Positions 24,851 through 32,812 of a stretch of 64,000 nucleotides of DNA are shown one piece after another. The number at the start of each line of letters is the position of its first letter. Position 1 is the stretch's first letter. This DNA comes from Affinundibacterium nitidum (GTDB taxonomy: Bacteria; Pseudomonadota; Gammaproteobacteria; Burkholderiales; Burkholderiaceae_D): the NCBI RefSeq assembly GCF_014284155.1, contig NZ_JACOFZ010000006.1, positions 105,698 through 169,697 of the forward strand, given 5' to 3'. Under the pieces are notes generated by a model. That model saw only the letters and a list, made by a program, of their open reading frames with translations. It was not told the origin of the DNA and did not search any database. The translations under genes were made by a program, and so were the position numbers.

Positions 24851-26005
24851 ATGGGCAATTCTATACAAATCATTACAGAGCAAGTCTCTGTGATCGCCTC
24901 TGCAAAAACGTGGATTGAAGGAGGCGCAATCCAGCAATTACAAACGACAGCAAAACTTCCGGGCATGCAAAAAGTCTCTGGCATGCCAGACTTACATCCT
25001 GGCCGCGGTTATCCAGTTGGAGCAGCTTTTTTTTCGCTCGATCGTGTTTATCCCGCTTTAATCGGGGGCGATATCGGTTGCGGCATGCGGCTGGTGCAAA
25101 CTGACTTGCCGACATCAAAAGTGTCAGCAGCTAGGCTCGTAAAACAAATCGGCAATATTGATGCACCACTCTTGGCGCAAAATCCAGCGTGGAAACAGTA
25201 TGTTCAGGATTTGAATTTCGGCGAAACAGGTTTCGAGCACGCATTGGGTACCATTGGTGGTGGCAACCATTTCGCAGAACTACAGCAAGTAGTTGATATT
25301 TTTGATCAAGAATGCTTTGCCGCACAAGGGCTTGATGCAAAGCATGTGATGTTACTCGTACATAGTGGCTCACGCGGATTTGGTGGCGATATTTTACGTC
25401 AACACATCGATCGGTTTTCTCACGATGGCTTGAATATTAATACGCCAGAAGCACATGCTTACTTCCTTCAACATGAGAGAGCATTGCACTTTGCCCGAAC
25501 AAACCGCCAGTTAATCGCAGAACGTATTTGCGAAAATGTAGATACAGGCTTCAAGACGATACTTGATATTCACCACAATTATCTTTGCGAATCGGAGTTT
25601 GATGGCTTGCGTGGGTTCTTGCATCGAAAAGGTGCTACTCCTGCTGATCAAGGCTTAGTCATTATTCCAGGCTCTAGAGGCGATTTTTCTTATCTGGTGA
25701 TGCCACAGGTAACGGAAGCACAAAACCTAAGCTTAAATTCCTTGGCCCATGGCGCGGGCAGGAAATGGATGCGTAGCGAATGTCAGAGCCGTTTGAGCAA
25801 ACGCTATACAGCAGCTCAGTTGATGAGAACGAAGTTGGGTAATCATGTGGTTTGTAATCACAAAGAACTTCTATGGGAAGATGCACCTGAGGCGTATAAA
25901 CCCATTGATACCGTTATCACTTCTTTGCTAGAAGCAGGGTTGATACGATTGGTCGCAAAACTCAAGCCCATCCTCACCTACAAGACTTCGGGAGGGTGCT
26001 GCTAA
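24851..26005 (+). CDS. rtcB: RNA-splicing ligase RtcB family protein (RtcB2-like, PrfH-associated)
   Basis: The 384-residue ligase joins RNA 2',3'-cyclic phosphate or 3'-phosphate ends to 5'-OH ends, using GTP and Mn(II). The signature blocks are MPDLHPGRGYPVG (45-57), GGDIGCGMR with metal ligands Asp74 and Cys77, GGGNHFAEL (His140), VHSGSRGFG (His171), and LAHGAGRKW near residue 300, where the His takes the guanylate. It is shorter than the E. coli RtcB (about 408) and matches the class found with prfH. It ends in a TAATG overlap with prfH, so both proteins are co-translated. In this type of operon RtcB repairs 16S rRNA cut in the decoding centre; this is known for related systems and inferred here. 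Confidence 0.93.
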   Translation: MGNSIQIITEQVSVIASAKTWIEGGAIQQLQTTAKLPGMQKVSGMPDLHPGRGYPVGAAFFSLDRVYPALIGGDIGCGMRLVQTDLPTSKVSAARLVKQIGNIDAPLLAQNPAWKQYVQDLNFGETGFEHALGTIGGGNHFAELQQVVDIFDQECFAAQGLDAKHVMLLVHSGSRGFGGDILRQHIDRFSHDGLNINTPEAHAYFLQHERALHFARTNRQLIAERICENVDTGFKTILDIHHNYLCESEFDGLRGFLHRKGATPADQGLVIIPGSRGDFSYLVMPQVTEAQNLSLNSLAHGAGRKWMRSECQSRLSKRYTAAQLMRTKLGNHVVCNHKELLWEDAPEAYKPIDTVITSLLEAGLIRLVAKLKPILTYKTSGGCC

Positions 26006-26631
26006 TGTTACTGATTCAATTGAGTGCTGGGCAAGGTCCTGATGAGTGTTGCCTAGCAGTCGCTAAAGCTTTGCGCGAACTGCAGTACGAAGCGAAACGT
26101 CATGCTTGCGAATTGCAAATCCTCGATTGTGAACCGGCCAGTCGAGTCGAAACATTCAAGTCCGTATTGCTGAGCGTCGACGCAATGAATGGCGATGAAC
26201 AACAACTGGCCTGGCTAAAATCATGGGAAGGAAGTCTGCAATGGATTTGTGAAAGTCCATATCGCCATCGTTACCACAGAAAAAATTGGTTTATTGGACT
26301 CAGTTTATTTCGTTTTGAGGAAAACGTTAATGATCACACCATACGTTTTGAAGCATGTCGGGCCAGTGGGCCCGGTGGGCAACATGTGAATAAGACCGAT
26401 AGTGCGGTTAGGGCAACTCATCTTGCCTCTGGTATTAGTGTTAAGGTTCAGAGCGAGCGCAGTCAATTTGCTAATCGCAAATTAGCACGTTTGTTAATAC
26501 ATCAGAAATTGCAAGTACGTGATCAAGAAAAGCTATTAAAGCAAAAGGAGCAGCTCCGCCAACAACATGTTGAATTGGAACGGGGGCGACCTGCATTGGT
26601 ATTTAAAGGACCTGATTTTCGTCGCGTTTAG
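26005..26631 (+). CDS. prfH: Peptide chain release factor H (PrfH)
   Basis: The 208-residue protein has the GGQ loop that hydrolyses peptidyl-tRNA (S121-G-P-G-G-Q126, then HVNKTDSAVRATH). It lacks the codon-recognising domain of RF1/RF2, which is characteristic of PrfH. An N-terminal region of about 110 residues is unique to the family. It would release nascent chains from ribosomes with a damaged decoding centre while RtcB seals the RNA. The start at 26005 uses GGAGG 9 bases upstream and overlaps the rtcB stop by one base. The ORF extends upstream to a GTG at 25996, which is less likely. Confidence 0.92.
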   Translation: MLLIQLSAGQGPDECCLAVAKALRELQYEAKRHACELQILDCEPASRVETFKSVLLSVDAMNGDEQQLAWLKSWEGSLQWICESPYRHRYHRKNWFIGLSLFRFEENVNDHTIRFEACRASGPGGQHVNKTDSAVRATHLASGISVKVQSERSQFANRKLARLLIHQKLQVRDQEKLLKQKEQLRQQHVELERGRPALVFKGPDFRRV

Positions 26632-26750
26632 TACGGAGGTAACTGCTGTGGCGCAAGTAATGGCCACATGCTCAGCACGAATTGAGTTCCAAGCGTATGA
26701 TAAGTTGAGTTCAGCACTTTCTAAGTCATTTATCGAATAAGGAGAGATCG

Positions 26751-27371
26751 ATGAAAAAAATATTGATATCGTTGCTTTATCTTTGTCTGTGGAGCGTCAG
26801 CATGAGTGCATTTGCGATTGAAGAGCCTGCGTTTGACGTCGTAAAACGTTATCCGCAGTTTGAGCTACGTAAGTACAAAGCTTATTTGGTGGCGGAGGTA
26901 GTTGTTCCTGGGCCTGCAGACAAAGCGGGTAATACTGCGTTTGAGTATTTGGGGGGCTACATTTTCGGCAAGAATAAAGGCAGTCGTAAGATTGCGATGA
27001 CGGCCCCTGTGTCGCAAACGCCTGCTCCCATCAAAATTGAAATGACTGCTCCGGTCGCGCAAACTGCGACAGAGGGTGGTTATCTGGTGCAGTTTGCGAT
27101 GCCGCGTGAATTTACGATGGATACTTTACCTGAGCCGACCAATCCGAAAGTTAAATTACGCGAGATGCCTGCACAAACCTATGCCGTACTACAGTATTCG
27201 GGTGGTTGGTCACAGTCGCTTTATGAGGAAAAGTTGGGGGTGTTGCGGCGTGTAGCGAGTGAAGCGAATCTGAAACTCGAGGGAGAACCAATATTTTCTC
27301 GTTACAATGCGCCGTTTTCTTTACCTTTCTTACGCAGAAACGAGATTTGGATTAAGGTGATTTCAGAATAG
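26751..27371 (+). CDS. Secreted SOUL-family haem-binding protein
   Basis: The 206-residue protein has a signal peptide (SMSAFA-IE, about 23 residues) and the SOUL signature FDVVKRYPQFELRKYKAYLVA, then KIAMTAPV repeated as IEMTAPVAQ in the middle and a C-terminal RRNEIWIKV. SOUL domains bind haem or porphyrins and are often in the periplasm of proteobacteria. A ribosome binding site AAGGAG lies 7-8 bases before the ATG. It is separated from prfH by 119 bp and is probably a separate transcription unit. Confidence 0.9.
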   Translation: MKKILISLLYLCLWSVSMSAFAIEEPAFDVVKRYPQFELRKYKAYLVAEVVVPGPADKAGNTAFEYLGGYIFGKNKGSRKIAMTAPVSQTPAPIKIEMTAPVAQTATEGGYLVQFAMPREFTMDTLPEPTNPKVKLREMPAQTYAVLQYSGGWSQSLYEEKLGVLRRVASEANLKLEGEPIFSRYNAPFSLPFLRRNEIWIKVISE

Positions 27372-27488
27372 CAGCTTGCGAATTTGATGAGTTTCCGCTC
27401 CGAGATTTTGTTTCTTGAGTACGAAACTGATATCGACAAACGCGAGAAGCGAGGAATTCATCTTTTCGGGAAATTTGTTATACGCCAT

Positions 27489-28799
27489 TTACAGAAGTGT
27501 AGGCGGAAGGGTCTCAGAAATGAGTAGGCGGTCAATTCTGTTTTTATCCATATCCACAACTTCGATCCTAAAGCCTTCCCATTCAAAGTATTCTGAAGCG
27601 CGGGGAATGTAACCAAAATGGGTTAACACGAAGCCGGCTAAGGTGTGGTACGAGCCTGTCGCTTCTTCCGGAAATTTGACATCGGTTTCTAACACCTCAC
27701 GGAAGCGATCAAACGAAACCCCGCCATCAATTAACCACGAGCCGTCTTCTCGTCGAACGCAATCGTCGTCTTGTTGATTGTCGACTGCGACAACATCGCC
27801 AACGAGCGCACTTAATACGTCACTCAAGGTGACGATACCTTCGATCTCACCATATTCATTGATGACCAAGGCGAGTTCCGCACGATGTTTTTTGAATGCT
27901 TCTAGCAATTGCATCGCGCTTAGGGCAACAGGAATATAAAGCGGCGGTTTGACCGCTGCTGCGATATCGAGCTTCATTAGAGATTTTTTATCGATCGCTT
28001 GATCGAATAAATGTCCGCCATGGATGATACCAATCACATTGGATAAATCACCTTTGCAAACTGGAAAGCGGCTGTATGGGCTAGCAGCGATTTTTGCCAA
28101 GTTGTGCTCAAGTGGTTCCTCGATGTCGATGAAATCGATATCCATCCTCGGCGTCATCAAGGCAGCAAGACGTTGATCATCTAGGCGCAATGCGCGAGAG
28201 ACAATATCATGCTCGGTCTTTTCAAAGAGGCCAGCTTTGGTTCCTTCCTGCAGCATGCCGGTGATTTCTTCTTCTGTCACCGCATTACTCTTTGCTTGAT
28301 GCAAGCCCATTAGTCGCAAGAGCGCTTCTGTCGTGATCGTTAATATTTTGACGAACGGTCCCATCGCACGTGATAACCATTGCATCGGCGCGGCGATCAA
28401 AGAGGCGACGGTTTCAGGGTATTGCATGGCAATACGTTTTGGCAGCAATTCGCCCAGGATTAAAGAAGAAAAAGTAATGCCGACGACGACGATTCCGAGT
28501 GCGACCTCCCTAGAGAAATTGCCAATGATTGGTAGTCCTTCGAACTGCGGGCTTAATTGTGCAACTAATGAGGCCTCACCAAAGGCACCATTGAAAATGC
28601 CGATCAGAGTGATGCCAACTTGAATAGTGGAAAGGAATCGACTCGGGCTGTCGGAGAGTTCGAGCGCCGCTTGTGCACCGCGGCTTCCATTTTCAGCGAG
28701 TTTTTGTAGACGAATGCGTTTAGATGAGACGACTGCGATTTCGGACATGGCGAACAAGCCATTGACCAAAATTAAACCAAGAATAATCAATATATCCAT
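27489..28799 (-). CDS. CNNM/CorC-type (hemolysin family) membrane protein with CBS pair
   Basis: The 436-residue protein has a CNNM transmembrane domain at about 1-190 with helices at 1-22, 60-82, 95-120 and 133-160 and the G-A-F-G-E loop. It is followed by a CBS pair (about 205-330, with LMTPRMDIDFID and SRFPVCKG) and the CorC_HlyC domain (about 345-430). The family, e.g. TlyC-like CorB/CorC, is linked to Mg/Co efflux or divalent ion homeostasis. The start at 28799 was chosen because M-D-I-L-I-I-L-G-L-I begins the first helix. It is monocistronic. Confidence 0.9.
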   Translation of the reverse strand: MDILIILGLILVNGLFAMSEIAVVSSKRIRLQKLAENGSRGAQAALELSDSPSRFLSTIQVGITLIGIFNGAFGEASLVAQLSPQFEGLPIIGNFSREVALGIVVVGITFSSLILGELLPKRIAMQYPETVASLIAAPMQWLSRAMGPFVKILTITTEALLRLMGLHQAKSNAVTEEEITGMLQEGTKAGLFEKTEHDIVSRALRLDDQRLAALMTPRMDIDFIDIEEPLEHNLAKIAASPYSRFPVCKGDLSNVIGIIHGGHLFDQAIDKKSLMKLDIAAAVKPPLYIPVALSAMQLLEAFKKHRAELALVINEYGEIEGIVTLSDVLSALVGDVVAVDNQQDDDCVRREDGSWLIDGGVSFDRFREVLETDVKFPEEATGSYHTLAGFVLTHFGYIPRASEYFEWEGFRIEVVDMDKNRIDRLLISETLPPTLL

Positions 28800-29145
28800 T
28801 TTAAGAGGCAAACTGCTTTGACAGCGCCGCGGTCATCAAGGAGAAACGATTGTACTCAATTTTGGGAAGGAAAGTGAGACGACAGGCTCGTCGAACAGTT
28901 CTTTCTTTGGGGGTACTATTGATTGCGACGTGTTTCGAAAAGTAAGAATCAAGCAATAACTTTCCGGGGTAGGGTAGACATTGACGCTAAAGACTCGAAC
29001 ATAGACTGTAGTCTTTTACGATTTGGGCAAAAGCTCACTCCGAAAAAGTATGGAATCGACGTGCAGTTCGATCGCTTTAAGTTCCGATTTGATGGCCTCC
29101 GAGAGGGCATCAAATCGGGATGTGTGTACGACGAGGTGTTACCTT
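28800..29145. other. Intergenic region before the fasciclin gene end
   Basis: This 346-bp gap holds one notable feature, the long palindrome at 29084-29118. The rest is plain. Confidence 0.4.
29084..29118. terminator. Large hairpin downstream of the fasciclin gene
   Basis: CCGATTTGATG and CATCAAATCGG form 11 perfect base pairs; inside, CCTC and GAGG add four more after a G-G mismatch, closing a 3-base loop. It lies 27 bases after the fasciclin stop on the minus strand. No T-run follows on either strand. Confidence 0.45.
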
Positions 29146-30120
29146 TTACGGCAGAGTTGGAATCAAAACCTTGTCGATGACGTGAATGACACCGTTGCTC
29201 GCACGTACGTCTACTGCAACGATTTTGGCGGCTACAACAGTCGAATCCGTGATGCTTGGTGGATTGGTGCTATTAATGGTGATTGTTTTACCCGTCGCGA
29301 CTGTATTGATCTTGGTACCGAATGGAATACCATTGGATAAGACTTGGCCAGCTAAGACATGGTAGGTAAGTACAGTCGTCAATTGCGCTGTGCTCAAGCC
29401 AGTTGGTGCTGCCGCAAATGCTGTATTGGTTGGTGCAAATACAGTGAACGGACCGGCGCCACTCAAAGTGCCTTGCAAATTAGTCGCGACGACGGCATTG
29501 ACCAATGAGCTAAAGATTGGGTTTGCTTGTGCAGTTTGTACGATATTGAGGACGCCAGGCGGTACTAATACTTTATCGACGACATGAATCACACCATTCG
29601 ATGCAGCCACATCAGCGGTGGTTACCATCGCATCAGTCAAGATTGCATCAGTAATTTTGACACCACTGGTGGTTGTCAGTTTTAAAGTCGCATTCGTGCT
29701 GTTATACACATATTGTGTTGCTTGGCTTGAACCACCTGCGATCAAATCTGCAGCTGTCTTTTTGCTGCCCAATACGTGATACGTCAGGATCGATTGTAGC
29801 TGTTGCGAGGTCAACGCATTAACAAGAGCAGTGCCATTGGTGAGTCCGAGTTTGGTCGCGAGTTCATTGAAGGCTTGATCTGTCGGTGCAAAGACCGTTA
29901 GCTGCGCGCTCGTATTGTTGAGCGTGTTGCTGAGCCCCGCTTTTTCCACCGCTGCAGCAAGCGCATTAAAACCTTTGCTTTGCGCTTCTTGCAAGATGGT
30001 GCCTGTCACTGCTGTTGGCTTGTGATCATTACTTCCCCCGCAGGCGGTGACGGCAGTTACAATAGAGAGTGAAGCAAGACTGCGTAGTAAGACCTGTTTT
30101 ATCGTTTGTTTCAACATCAT
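29146..30120 (-). CDS. Two-domain fasciclin (FAS1) lipoprotein
   Basis: The 324-residue protein has lipobox T-A-V-T-A-C-G-G-S and two FAS1 domains at about 45-180 and 185-324. Both have the H1 motif TVFAPTDQAF / TVFAPTNTAF and the H2 motif VIHVVDKVLVP / VIHVIDKVLIP. Fasciclin proteins mediate cell adhesion at the bacterial surface. The start at 30120 (GAGGAG 7 bases upstream) is preferred over the later ATG. It is transcribed divergently from the TetR regulator at 30292, with a common 171-bp control region, so the regulator may control it. Confidence 0.9.
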   Translation of the reverse strand: MMLKQTIKQVLLRSLASLSIVTAVTACGGSNDHKPTAVTGTILQEAQSKGFNALAAAVEKAGLSNTLNNTSAQLTVFAPTDQAFNELATKLGLTNGTALVNALTSQQLQSILTYHVLGSKKTAADLIAGGSSQATQYVYNSTNATLKLTTTSGVKITDAILTDAMVTTADVAASNGVIHVVDKVLVPPGVLNIVQTAQANPIFSSLVNAVVATNLQGTLSGAGPFTVFAPTNTAFAAAPTGLSTAQLTTVLTYHVLAGQVLSNGIPFGTKINTVATGKTITINSTNPPSITDSTVVAAKIVAVDVRASNGVIHVIDKVLIPTLP

Positions 30121-30235
30121 GTTTATGCTCCTCAAAATTGGAATCAAGACTATGGCTATCGAATCAAGTGTGGCGCTCGCTTCGAAGCAAAGTTACCAGT
30201 CGAGTAAAAAGATGACTGTTTAATCAGTTTGTGAC

Positions 30236-30245
30236 TGACCGGTCA
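30236..30245. promoter_or_regulatory. Palindromic operator candidate between fasciclin and tetR genes
   Basis: TGACCGGTCA is a perfect 10-bp palindrome centred between the divergent promoters. It resembles operators of TetR-family proteins and may be bound by the adjacent regulator. The ATCAGTTT motif appears twice, once on each side of it. Confidence 0.45.
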
Positions 30246-30291
30246 TAAAATAAACCAATCAGTTTGGATTTGTCCAGAAATTTTTAGAAAA

Positions 30292-30894
30292 ATGCGAATT
30301 TCTTTTAAAAAACAGCAGTTTGATGCGAGGGAAGAGGCGATTATTGATGCCGTAAATCATCTTTTGTCAGAGAAAGGTTTTGACTTAATGACAATGGATG
30401 ACGTGGCAGACCGCGTCGGGATAGCGAAGGGAAGTTTGTACAAACATTTCTCATCGAAGGAGAAATTGGCAGCCGCGGCCCTAACTCGGCTCCTGACAGC
30501 GACCTTGGAGGAACTTGATTCGATCCCTGGTGAGACGAGCGCTATTGATCAGCTCAAGCATATTTTGGCTTGGTCGTTGCGTTTGCGTTTGAAAGGTGGA
30601 GTGCCTCATTTACCATCTACAAGCATCAGTTTGCAACGTAGTTTGATGTTGAACTTGAGTTATATGACGGTCGCATTGAGGGTAAATAAACGCTTTTATG
30701 CCTTAGTGGCGCAAGCACGTAAAGACGGAGCATTGACCGATGAAGTACCTGACGATGTGTTGGTGTTCACGCTTTACTCGAGGGCCTGTGACCCAACCGT
30801 AGACTTTCTCTTACGAGATAATAAGCTCAACCATGAGCAAATCATTGCCGCAATGGTACATGCAACTATGGGCGGCTTCTTAGCTAGAAGCTAA
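30292..30894 (+). CDS. TetR/AcrR-family transcriptional regulator
   Basis: The 200-residue protein has a TetR N-terminal DNA-binding domain: LLSEKGFDLMTMDDVADRVG, then IAKGSLYKHFSSKEKLA (helix-turn-helix at about 35-60). The C-terminal ligand-binding half (about 80-200) is divergent and no ligand can be named. It is divergent from the fasciclin lipoprotein gene with the palindrome TGACCGGTCA between them. It ends 6 bases before the convergent binding-protein gene. Confidence 0.88.
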   Translation: MRISFKKQQFDAREEAIIDAVNHLLSEKGFDLMTMDDVADRVGIAKGSLYKHFSSKEKLAAAALTRLLTATLEELDSIPGETSAIDQLKHILAWSLRLRLKGGVPHLPSTSISLQRSLMLNLSYMTVALRVNKRFYALVAQARKDGALTDEVPDDVLVFTLYSRACDPTVDFLLRDNKLNHEQIIAAMVHATMGGFLARS

Positions 30895-30900
30895 ATGAAG

Positions 30901-31800
30901 TTATGTTGGGTCAAACCACAACTCTGGCCGTTGCAAAGGAAGTTTTGATTGCTGGATTAGCGGGTTTTTGAGTTCAAGAATAACGCGATTTTTCATATTA
31001 GCTTTAACAATAAATGGTTTGCAGTACTGATTAAACAGCTGCTCAAAGCTGCCATCCGTAATCGCAAGTTCCAAACCACGCTTAATATCGTCGGCAAGTT
31101 TCTTCTGTTCTGGCGCAACAAAAAAATAAAGGGCAGTTGGGTAATGTAAGACGATATTGGAATCAATCTCTCTTACGTATTCAGGATGATTGTTTTGTTC
31201 ATTCCAGATTTCAATGATGGAACGAGGGAAGTAATCAAATCTGCGTTGTTGCAACATCGAGGGAAGTGCTGCTGCGGTGCCGGTCACGACCGGCAGGCCA
31301 TTGTGACGCAAAATCGTCGTATCTGGCCAAAAGTAACCTTGTCCGGCCTTAAACTTGGCGAGCTGCTTGATATCTTTGATGGCTTTCATTGATTCCCGCA
31401 GTTCAGCGTTGATGAACGAGATGCGCCATCCCATTAAGCCCTTATCGATAGGGATGCGAATCGGCAGCAACTGCGTTTCGCGTTCATCGCTGGTCATGGT
31501 CCACATCACATCGAGGTCACCGCGGTTATGTGACATTTCTTCGATCAGCCGGACCTGTGGAGTTGTCACCGCAGGCATCTTAGAGATGACATAGTTCACT
31601 GAGCTCTTTTTGATCGCCAAGCGCAAGACTTCGGTGACGTACTTGCCTATCGGGTCGCCTGAATTCTCCAAATCCAATATGCGCAAGTTGTTCGATTCCG
31701 TTCGCGTCTCTGCTCGCAATAGCGTAATTGGTGAAAGACATGCCGTCACTAGAATGAAGGTGATAAAACGTCGAAATCCTGTTTTAAACTGAATGTGCAT
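30901..31800 (-). CDS. Periplasmic substrate-binding-domain protein (SBP_bac_3-like)
   Basis: The 299-residue protein has a signal peptide ending near residue 30 (LLRA-ET). The rest resembles the solute-binding domain of amino-acid-type ABC receptors: RGDLDVMWTMTSDE, KGLMGWRISF, and later SIIEIWNEQNNHPEY and LELAITDGSFEQLF. Such proteins, when they lack ABC partners as here, often bind amino acids or act as sensor-type receptors. The ligand is unknown, and no transporter genes are nearby. Confidence 0.75.
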   Translation of the reverse strand: MHIQFKTGFRRFITFILVTACLSPITLLRAETRTESNNLRILDLENSGDPIGKYVTEVLRLAIKKSSVNYVISKMPAVTTPQVRLIEEMSHNRGDLDVMWTMTSDERETQLLPIRIPIDKGLMGWRISFINAELRESMKAIKDIKQLAKFKAGQGYFWPDTTILRHNGLPVVTGTAAALPSMLQQRRFDYFPRSIIEIWNEQNNHPEYVREIDSNIVLHYPTALYFFVAPEQKKLADDIKRGLELAITDGSFEQLFNQYCKPFIVKANMKNRVILELKNPLIQQSKLPLQRPELWFDPT

Positions 31801-31965
31801 GTGAGGTAGGCCTCTATTGGCCTTTGCTGTCGATGATAATAATCTGAGCTGTCGGTTGAATTGGGACGACTGATTATATCGGGGGAATCGCGATTTGTGA
31901 CAAGTTCGACGAGTATCCTGTCGCAGTTCTATTGCGTCTTGCCATCGATGAAAATTTTTTTATAC

Positions 31966-32004
31966 ACAAAAAAAAAACGCCGATGGTGGAAAATCGGCGT
32001 TTTG
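31966..32004 (-). terminator. Rho-independent terminator of the zinc-finger gene
   Basis: On the minus strand AACGCCGAT pairs with ATCGGCGTT around an 8-base loop and is followed by ten Ts. It lies about 60 bases after the stop of the 32062-32397 gene. It is a textbook intrinsic terminator. Confidence 0.88.
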
Positions 32005-32061
32005 AGTATGGTGTTATTGAATCCTATGACTCTATTGAGACCTTTCGATAGCTCAATTGCG

Positions 32062-32397
32062 TCAATCAAAGTCAAAAAGCTCAGACAAGAAACCTTCCTT
32101 CTTTTTCTTGTAGTGCCCACCTTGATGCGGGTGATTTTGGTAATGCTGCGTCTGGCGCGGCTGCTCATAATGATGAGAAGTGTGTGCGGCTTGCACTGGC
32201 GGAGGTGCTTGTGGTGCTTGGTTCTGTGGCCGCGTATCAGGTGATGGCGCCGCGGCAGTAGGGAGCGAACGCTCAATTATTTTATCAAGCTCGCCACGAT
32301 CAAGCCAAACACCTCGACATTGAGGACAGTAATCAATTTCTATCCCTTGGCGTTCAGACATTAGTAAATTTGCGTTCTCGCAGACTGGACATTTCAT
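32062..32397 (-). CDS. TFIIB-type zinc-finger protein
   Basis: The 111-residue protein starts with a single zf-TFIIB domain. C3-x2-C6 and C24-x2-C27 bind one zinc ion, and the middle IEIDYCPQCRGVWLDRGELDKII is the family signature. The tail is Pro/Gln/His-rich and ends in an acidic EGFLSELFDFD after a KKKK run. Proteins of this kind are conserved but of unknown role. It ends at the strong intrinsic terminator at 31966-32004. Confidence 0.85.
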   Translation of the reverse strand: MKCPVCENANLLMSERQGIEIDYCPQCRGVWLDRGELDKIIERSLPTAAAPSPDTRPQNQAPQAPPPVQAAHTSHHYEQPRQTQHYQNHPHQGGHYKKKKEGFLSELFDFD

Positions 32398-32812
32398 GTT
32401 CGCTTTCTCCTGTTTTGTTCAAGCTAAGATACGATCTACGCAAGTCGATAGTGCGTTGCGCCGGCAGCATTGTATTTGTTTTGAATTCGCCTGAGAAAAA
32501 GTTTGAGTGGTAAAAAAATAGGGTATTTACCGCCTTCGTGTTTCGGTTATCGAAGGTAGGTTTCGCCCCAAATAGAAAGCGTCAATGAATGTAGAGGTGC
32601 GACTTTGGATACTTGGGCGCTTGAGCGAACCATTGCTTGATCGGTTGTTTGAAAAGCGACGCTTCAATATATTAAATTGATAAATTTAACATGTAAAAAA
32701 ATATCTGTTTTATTGCAATGCACCTGCAGCTATACTGGAGCTTGAATTTTTGACTCGGCTGCCCGAGCTGTTTGACAGCTTAGGCTTTTCTACTGACGTG
32801 AAAGGATTAAAG
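32398..32812. other. Intergenic region upstream of the toxin-like genes
   Basis: This 415-bp gap lies between the leftward zinc-finger gene and the rightward DUF4157 gene. It is AT-rich from 32660 to 32715 and should contain the promoter of the toxin pair, but no consensus pair is clear. Confidence 0.4.
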
